Source of the DNA: Chryseobacterium vaccae
GTDB taxonomy: Bacteria > Bacteroidota > Bacteroidia > Flavobacteriales > Weeksellaceae
Assembly (NCBI RefSeq): GCF_009602705.1
Contig: NZ_VSWH01000001.1
Coordinates: 4,575,001-4,639,000, forward strand
DNA length: 64,000 bases
Reading direction: 5' to 3'
In this document: piece after piece, positions 59,445 to 64,000 of the stretch
Layout of the letters: each line of letters opens with the position of its first letter
Position numbering within the stretch: the stretch's first letter is position 1
Program-made: the position numbers and the translations under genes
The notes under the pieces: generated by a model
The model's input: only the letters and a program-made list of their open reading frames with translations
Told to the model about the DNA's origin: nothing
Databases searched by the model: none

Positions 59445-60083
59445 CTATTTTGAAAAGAAATCCATCAGATCCATATAGTTTTTCTGATTGACGCCATGGC
59501 CACTCATATATTCTCTGAAAGTAAAATAACAGCTCAGATCATAAAGAAGATCCGCTGCTTTTCTTCCCCAATCTAGAGGAATAACAGCATCATCTGTACC
59601 GTGTGATACAAAAAACCGGAGTCTTTCCAGCTTCTTTTTATCTTTAACAATGCCATCCAGAATTTTTTCTTCAGGATAACTGCTCAGACAGGCTACATAA
59701 TTGAAAAGTTCCGGATGCTTCAGTGCCAGAGCATAACATAAGATACCACCCTGACTGAACCCGCATAAGTGAACTTTACTGTCCGTAAGTCCGTAATGGT
59801 TGACAATCTTCAGAATACTTTCCAGAACACTGCTCAGGGATTCTTTAGCCTGTACAACATCTATAAAATTTTCCGGATCATTGAAATTAATATCAAACCA
59901 GGAATATCCTTCAAATTGAGTATCTCTTGGAGCTCTGAAACTTACAATAAGCCAGTCGGAGGGAAGCGTTTCCCTGAAACTGAAAAGATCCTGTTCATTG
60001 CTGCCATAACCATGAAGCATAAAAAGTACAGGAGTCGTAGAGGTGATATTTTCCGGTTCTCTTACAAGGTAATCTAAATTCAT
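59445..60083 (-). CDS. Alpha/beta hydrolase (phospholipase/carboxylesterase type)
   Basis: 212 residues, the usual length of cytoplasmic acyl-protein-thioesterase-like esterases. Motifs: PVLFMLHGYGSNEQDLFSF (oxyanion loop), nucleophile Ser in LCGFSQGGILCY, FFVSHGTDDAVIPLDWG (catalytic Asp), SGHGVNQKNY (catalytic His). No signal peptide. It is a single gene with its own terminator. The substrate, a short-chain ester or lysophospholipid, cannot be told. Confidence 0.9.
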   Translation of the reverse strand: MNLDYLVREPENITSTTPVLFMLHGYGSNEQDLFSFRETLPSDWLIVSFRAPRDTQFEGYSWFDINFNDPENFIDVVQAKESLSSVLESILKIVNHYGLTDSKVHLCGFSQGGILCYALALKHPELFNYVACLSSYPEEKILDGIVKDKKKLERLRFFVSHGTDDAVIPLDWGRKAADLLYDLSCYFTFREYMSGHGVNQKNYMDLMDFFSK

Positions 60084-60266
60084 ACAGCAAATATAATTAA
60101 TAAATCATATTTTCTGATTTCAAATACTGAGGTTTTATTCCGTAAGTTGAATAGCATATAATTTTTGCCTTTCTGTACTGTTCACACGCTATACAGTTGC
60201 TAAATTGTAGTTTTGCTGATTTGATATTATTTGCAAATCTTTATTGGAAATTTTTCATAAAAGTTA

Positions 60267-60295
60267 TTTTTATATTAATAAAAAACTTATATTTG
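60267..60295 (+). promoter_or_regulatory. Promoter of the lipoprotein gene at 60322
   Basis: TTTT (60267-60270), 17-nt spacer, TATATTTG (60288-60295), a full TAnnTTTG match 26 bases before ATG 60322. It argues against an earlier in-frame start at 60244. Confidence 0.5.
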
Positions 60296-60321
60296 AAACA
60301 TTAAAAAATCTATTTGGAGAA

Positions 60322-60741
60322 ATGAAGCAATTTTACAAATCAAAAAGTTTACTTAGACTTTCTTTTTTATTCGTCTTATTATTTTCTGTAATTACCGTTG
60401 TCAATTCTTGTAAAAAGGATGACGATGATGAATTTCAGGATCATGTCGTTCAGTTTGAAGTAAAAACAACTTCAGGCGGAGTGATTAAAGCTATCGTAAC
60501 GCAGGTAGGAACTGTAAAAACTGACATATTTGATCCGGTGGGAACCACATGGGTTAGTGGTGAGTTTTTTGTAAATTCAAGTCAGGCACAGCTTAACCTT
60601 GATGCTAAAGCAGACCTTCCACAGCCAGATTCAGAGTTGGTTATCAATCTTTGGATAGATGGAGAAATAGTAAGAACTGATAAGAAAAAAGGAGCGGGTC
60701 CTATGGTAGCTTCTATTGATTATAGCTTCTTAGAATTGTAA
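60322..60741 (+). CDS. Small lipoprotein, unknown function
   Basis: 139 residues. N-terminal RLSFLFVLLFSVITVVNSC is a lipoprotein signal with Cys as the lipidated residue, followed by KKDDDDEF, an acidic stretch typical of surface-exposed Bacteroidetes lipoproteins. The rest is beta-rich (VVQFEVKTTSGGVIKAIVTQVG, ELVINLWIDGEIV), suggesting a single sandwich domain. No family recognised. Shares its terminator with the minus-strand regulator. Confidence 0.7.
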   Translation: MKQFYKSKSLLRLSFLFVLLFSVITVVNSCKKDDDDEFQDHVVQFEVKTTSGGVIKAIVTQVGTVKTDIFDPVGTTWVSGEFFVNSSQAQLNLDAKADLPQPDSELVINLWIDGEIVRTDKKKGAGPMVASIDYSFLEL

Positions 60742-60764
60742 TTTTACACTTTATATAAAAAAAT

Positions 60765-60793
60765 AAAACCGCTTTTCAGGAAGCGGTTTTTTT
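60765..60793. terminator. Bidirectional terminator
   Basis: AAAACCGCTT, loop TTCAGG, AAGCGGTTTT, T on the right and A on the left; serves the lipoprotein gene (+) and the regulator gene (-). Confidence 0.9.
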
Positions 60794-60800
60794 ATTTTTA

Positions 60801-61439
60801 TTACTCCTCCATCAGATGCATATGTACAGCAAGGTTAATCAGTTCCGTTGAATTTTTAGCCTGAAATTTCTGCAGCAGATTTTTTCGGTGAGTATCTACG
60901 GTAAGAGGGCTTAAAAAGAGCTCTTCTGCAATAACGGCACTGGTTTTCCCTTGAGCAACCATCTGTAAGATCTGTTTCTCTCTTTTGGTAAGCCTCGGAA
61001 TCGGAAGATCATTGGAAGAGGGCTTGCTGATGATCTGTTTCGTCTCATTACAGAAAACAATATTTCCGGAAAGCGCTCCTTTGATGCATACAACCAGTTC
61101 ATTAATAGACGTATTTTTCAGCAGATAACCACTGGCTCCGTTTTGTATAGACTGCATAATAATACTACGCTCCGATCTGTTACTGAACATGATTACGGAG
61201 GTCTCCGGAGATATTTTCTTGATTTCCCTGCAAAGTTCCGTTCCATTGGCGTCCGGCAGTGCAATATCAAGAAGAATGATATCCACTTCATTCGAACGGA
61301 TAAAGCTGACAATCTCCGAACCGGAAGTAAAGCTTTCGGAGACGTGAAAAAAAGGCTGGCTGTTCAGCATTATTTTTAGTCCTTCAATAACAATCGGGTG
61401 ATCGTCTACAATAGCTATATTTATTTTTTTATTCTCCAT
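60801..61439 (-). CDS. NarL/LuxR family response regulator
   Basis: 212 residues. Receiver with IAIVDDHPIVIEGLKIML, phospho-acceptor Asp in IILLDIALPDANGTELC and YLLKNTSINEL; LuxR helix-turn-helix with LTKREKQILQMVAQGKTSAVIAEELFLSPLTVDTHRKNLLQKF. Its start overlaps the kinase stop region by 11 bases, so the genes are cotranslated. Targets unknown; the dyad at 63482-63498 in front of the operon is a candidate self-site. Confidence 0.95.
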   Translation of the reverse strand: MENKKINIAIVDDHPIVIEGLKIMLNSQPFFHVSESFTSGSEIVSFIRSNEVDIILLDIALPDANGTELCREIKKISPETSVIMFSNRSERSIIMQSIQNGASGYLLKNTSINELVVCIKGALSGNIVFCNETKQIISKPSSNDLPIPRLTKREKQILQMVAQGKTSAVIAEELFLSPLTVDTHRKNLLQKFQAKNSTELINLAVHMHLMEE

Positions 61440-63423
61440 TAATCGTAAGTTCTATATTAATCGTGGTGCCCTGGCTGTCGGAGCTTACTTCCATTTTTCC
61501 TTTCAGGTAATTCACACGGTTTCTGAGATTTCTGAATCCCATGCTTTTGATATTGTTTTTACTGTTTTTTTCAAATCCTTTTCCATTGTCTTCAACCGTA
61601 ATCATAAAACTGTCACCGGATTGAGAACACTGAAGAAGAATACTGCTGGCCTGGGCGTGTTTTACTGCATTAGCCAGTAGCTCCTGAACAATTCTGTAAA
61701 TATTGAGTTGAATGGTAAGCGGGATATTTTTTTCAATATTGATAGACTGGAAGCATATATCCAGATCATTGCGGGTATAAAATTCACACAAATCATTCAG
61801 TGCCGTTTCCAATCCGAAATTAAATAAAGATTCAGGCATCAGATTCCGGGCTACATGTCTGAGCTCCGCTACAGAATGGTCAAGCTGGTGGAGAATTTTG
61901 TAAAAATCTTTATGCTGCTCCGGATCAAGATGTGTTGAAGACCAGGTAGACAGATTGATTTTTACGCCTGCCAGCATCCCGCCAAGACCATCATGAAGAT
62001 CCTTGGCGACACGCTCTCTTTCTCTTTCTTCTCCTTCAAGAATTGCTTTGGTAAGGGCTAGTTCTTCCTTTTGTTTAATATCTTCTATTTTCTGCTGAAG
62101 ATTGATCTCTTTCTGCTCAGAAAGCTTTTTACTGTTGGTGTAAATAACAAATAAAAAGGTTAGCAGGCTTATGAGAAATAATAAGGCGAGGCTTAATACC
62201 CATAGATAGTAATTCTTTTTATTAACTTCCAGTTGTTTCTGCTTCTTCTCGGCATTAAGAAGCGCTATTTTTTTCTCTTTTTCAGATGCATTAAATTTAG
62301 CTTCCAGTTTATTGATTTCCAGTTTTACATTTTCAGTATGCAAGCTGTCGCTCAGTTTTGAATACTTCTTTTCCCAGGCCAAGGCCTGAACCGGATCACC
62401 CATGAATTCATTGAGGCTGGATAAATGACTGTAGATGGTTTTCCTGTTGTTAAGGTCCATGCCCAGGGTTTTCTCGGCGAGAACATATTCCAGCAGTTCT
62501 TTGGCTTCTTTATATTTTTTAAGCTTTTTATAAGTATCATACTTCTGGAAATAAAACATCTGCATCAGCAGTTTCATATTGAACTTTTTAGTGTAAGACA
62601 ATCCTCTTTCTACAGCTTCCAGTGCCTTTTTATTTTCCTGCTGGGTGATAAAATATAAAGCTTTGTGATAAAAGTAAGAAGCATTGGCAGAAGATTCAGG
62701 ATAGGGAAGAATCATTTTCTCTGCCTGATCCAGAAATTTTTTCCCAACACTGCCTTTAGCCTGGTAGGAGTAATTTCCTGACCTGCTGAGATAGGCATAA
62801 AACAATTCGGTGGAATGAGGGGCTTTTTTTTCAAGAATATGAATGGCTTGGGTATTATAACTTTCTGCTTTTTCAAATTCAGCATTATAGGTCAGCATCA
62901 GAGACAGCTGGGTATATAAATAGCCAAGCATTTGGGTCTCTCCATACGGTTCAGCTGCCGGAATGCTCTTTTCAAGCATTATTTTAATACAATAAGGATA
63001 GCCTTCTTTATTTTTCAGGGTAATTCCGTAGCTGTACCAGGATAAAGCTTTATAAAAGTCAGATTTTTTTCCTTTGAATTTTGATAGCGCCTCTATTGCT
63101 TTTTGGTAAGAAACTGCTGCTTTCTCTTTATCCAGGTCAAAATAATACTGACCTTCATAATAAGAATACAAAGCAGCGGTAATAGGATCTTTTTCTCCAG
63201 ATTTTCTGCCGTTTTCCAGATATTTTTTACTTAATGGGGGGGCTGTATTTCTGTAATAATCAGATAAAATAAAATAAGCATCTCTTTTAGAAAGACTGTT
63301 CGTGTTTCCTTTGATTACCTGTTGAAGACTATCTGTATATTTTTTTTCATTAAGAGGAAACAGTTCCTGTGAATACAACGGGAAACAGTTCAAAAAACAT
63401 AAGAAATACAGTATTCTCCTCAT
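61429..63423 (-). CDS. TPR-containing sensor histidine kinase (HisKA_3/NarX type)
   Basis: 664 residues. Signal peptide (RILYFLCFLNCFPLYS), periplasmic TPR array (about 40-380), one membrane helix (YYLWVLSLALLFLISLLTFLFVIYT), coiled-coil linker, HisKA_3 with His in RERVAKDLHDGLGGMLAGVK, and the ATPase domain with IVQELLANAVKHAQAS and VEDNGKGFEKNSK. TPRs in such kinases usually sense a peptide or protein. It partners the NarL-type regulator downstream. Confidence 0.94.
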   Translation of the reverse strand: MRRILYFLCFLNCFPLYSQELFPLNEKKYTDSLQQVIKGNTNSLSKRDAYFILSDYYRNTAPPLSKKYLENGRKSGEKDPITAALYSYYEGQYYFDLDKEKAAVSYQKAIEALSKFKGKKSDFYKALSWYSYGITLKNKEGYPYCIKIMLEKSIPAAEPYGETQMLGYLYTQLSLMLTYNAEFEKAESYNTQAIHILEKKAPHSTELFYAYLSRSGNYSYQAKGSVGKKFLDQAEKMILPYPESSANASYFYHKALYFITQQENKKALEAVERGLSYTKKFNMKLLMQMFYFQKYDTYKKLKKYKEAKELLEYVLAEKTLGMDLNNRKTIYSHLSSLNEFMGDPVQALAWEKKYSKLSDSLHTENVKLEINKLEAKFNASEKEKKIALLNAEKKQKQLEVNKKNYYLWVLSLALLFLISLLTFLFVIYTNSKKLSEQKEINLQQKIEDIKQKEELALTKAILEGEERERERVAKDLHDGLGGMLAGVKINLSTWSSTHLDPEQHKDFYKILHQLDHSVAELRHVARNLMPESLFNFGLETALNDLCEFYTRNDLDICFQSINIEKNIPLTIQLNIYRIVQELLANAVKHAQASSILLQCSQSGDSFMITVEDNGKGFEKNSKNNIKSMGFRNLRNRVNYLKGKMEVSSDSQGTTINIELTINGE

Positions 63424-63481
63424 TATTAGTTCAATTCGAATTTCAAGGGTTGAATATAATTAAAAATCCATCTATTAAAAA

Positions 63482-63498
63482 TACCTAAAAAAAGGTAG
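63482..63498 (-). promoter_or_regulatory. CTACC...GGTA dyad before the TPR kinase operon
   Basis: On the minus strand it reads CTACCTTTTTTTAGGTA, close to the second dyad before the LuxR-type regulator at 55531 but with a longer spacer. It lies about 59 bases upstream of the kinase start. It could be a regulator site or a -7 box. Confidence 0.4.
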
Positions 63499-63609
63499 AA
63501 AAAATTACATTTTTTTAAGGATTGTATTGTGCTCTTTCCTCTGATAGTTTTGCAGAGGTCTTCAAAGGCAGATTGAAATAACACATAAATTTTAATATCA
63601 ATAAAAAAA

Positions 63610-64000
63610 ATGTTTTTACTGGGGGCTTATTTCCATGTTTGGGATGATGAATGCACAAAGAGTACAGAAAGGAGAGGCACAGGTGAACGTAGACCTTGGT
63701 GTTGCAAATGGATGGGGAATGCCGGTTTATGCAGGATTAGATTATGGTATCCATAACGACATTACTGTAGGGCAGAGTTTAGCTTAGCTTCAGAGAAATA
63801 CTCAGGAGATATCAAAGGAAGATGGATAGGAGCCGGAATTAACGGGAACTATCATTTATACCCTTTTTAAAACCCCCAATAAATGGGATGTGTATGCAGC
63901 AGCAACACTGGCTTACAACTCATTTTCTTATTGCTACAACGGATCAGATTATGATTATATCAGTGATGAATCTTCAGGTGTAGGATTTGCAGGACAGGCA
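63610..64000 (+). pseudogene. Outer-membrane beta-barrel protein gene broken by several indels (partial)
   Basis: The protein can be followed in pieces: a signal-like start at 63610 (MFLLGA), then in another frame FGMMNAQRVQKGEAQVNVDLGVANGWGMPVYAGLDYGIHNDITVG, in a third frame SLASEKYSGDIKGRWIGAGINGNYH, then KWDVYAAATLAYNSFSYCYNG to the window end. Each shift falls in a short homopolymer (G5, T3, G3, T5 or C5 areas). The content is typical of a small porin-like barrel with alternating aromatic strands. Multiple one-base losses in 390 bases suggest either a recent pseudogene or sequencing error. Confidence 0.75.

Overview
The window looks like a chromosome segment of a Flavobacteriia species close to Chryseobacterium (family Weeksellaceae). 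The DNA is AT-rich and Shine-Dalgarno sequences are largely absent. Promoters match the Bacteroidetes -33/-7 consensus (TTTG and TAnnTTTG). There is a T9SS sorting domain, LytS/LytTR and TPR-type NarL two-component systems, TonB-dependent barrels, and the conserved parA-parB-DUF5683-dapB-lepB-WbqC gene order. The genus is inferred from memory of such genomes, not from a search.

Layout. 1-2600: tail of a truncated gene, a frameshifted large serine recombinase, and a tRNA-Ser/Pro/Arg operon. 2700-10000: amidase, aspartase, and a small surface-polysaccharide set (two glycosyltransferases, a flippase, an FkbM methyltransferase). 10100-16740: TonB followed by the chromosome-partitioning and housekeeping run. 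16800-19810: secreted subtilase, lipocalin-like lipoprotein and OmpA-family lipoprotein. 19918-24078: a complete-looking decaprenylphosphoryl-arabinose-type pathway (UbiA-like, DprE1-like, DprE2-like, membrane protein, HAD phosphatase). 24100-26600: PrcB-like lipoprotein, cysteine desulfurase, thioredoxin and three identical tRNA-Asp genes. 26600-30540: an accessory patch with an immunity-like gene, gene remnants, a MITE-like repeat, a LytTR two-component pair and a transposase relic.

30966-37158 is the most interesting locus: a compact RiPP-type cluster. A 50-codon precursor has a double-glycine leader and a core of seven Val-Thr repeats. It is followed by a stem-loop, a JmjC/cupin-type Fe(II) oxygenase-like protein, an outer-membrane beta-barrel protein and a C39-peptidase ABC exporter. 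The parts fit a path of synthesis, hydroxylation or similar tailoring, cleavage after Gly-Gly and export. Downstream lie a T9SS-secreted beta-propeller protein, a TonB-dependent receptor and an MRJP/yellow-family protein.

44661-50171: an 865-residue toxin-like protein next to a secreted calpain-like cysteine-peptidase homologue, a CPBP protease and small exported proteins. 50343-55426: a second LytS/LytTR pair, a second copy of the MITE-like repeat, a small secreted protein and a 29-base T tract. 55570-63423: a LuxR-type regulator, L,D-transpeptidase, aspartic protease with PDZ, esterase and a NarL-type two-component system; dyads of the form CTAC...GTAG lie before both regulator loci. The window ends in an outer-membrane protein gene broken by several single-base indels.
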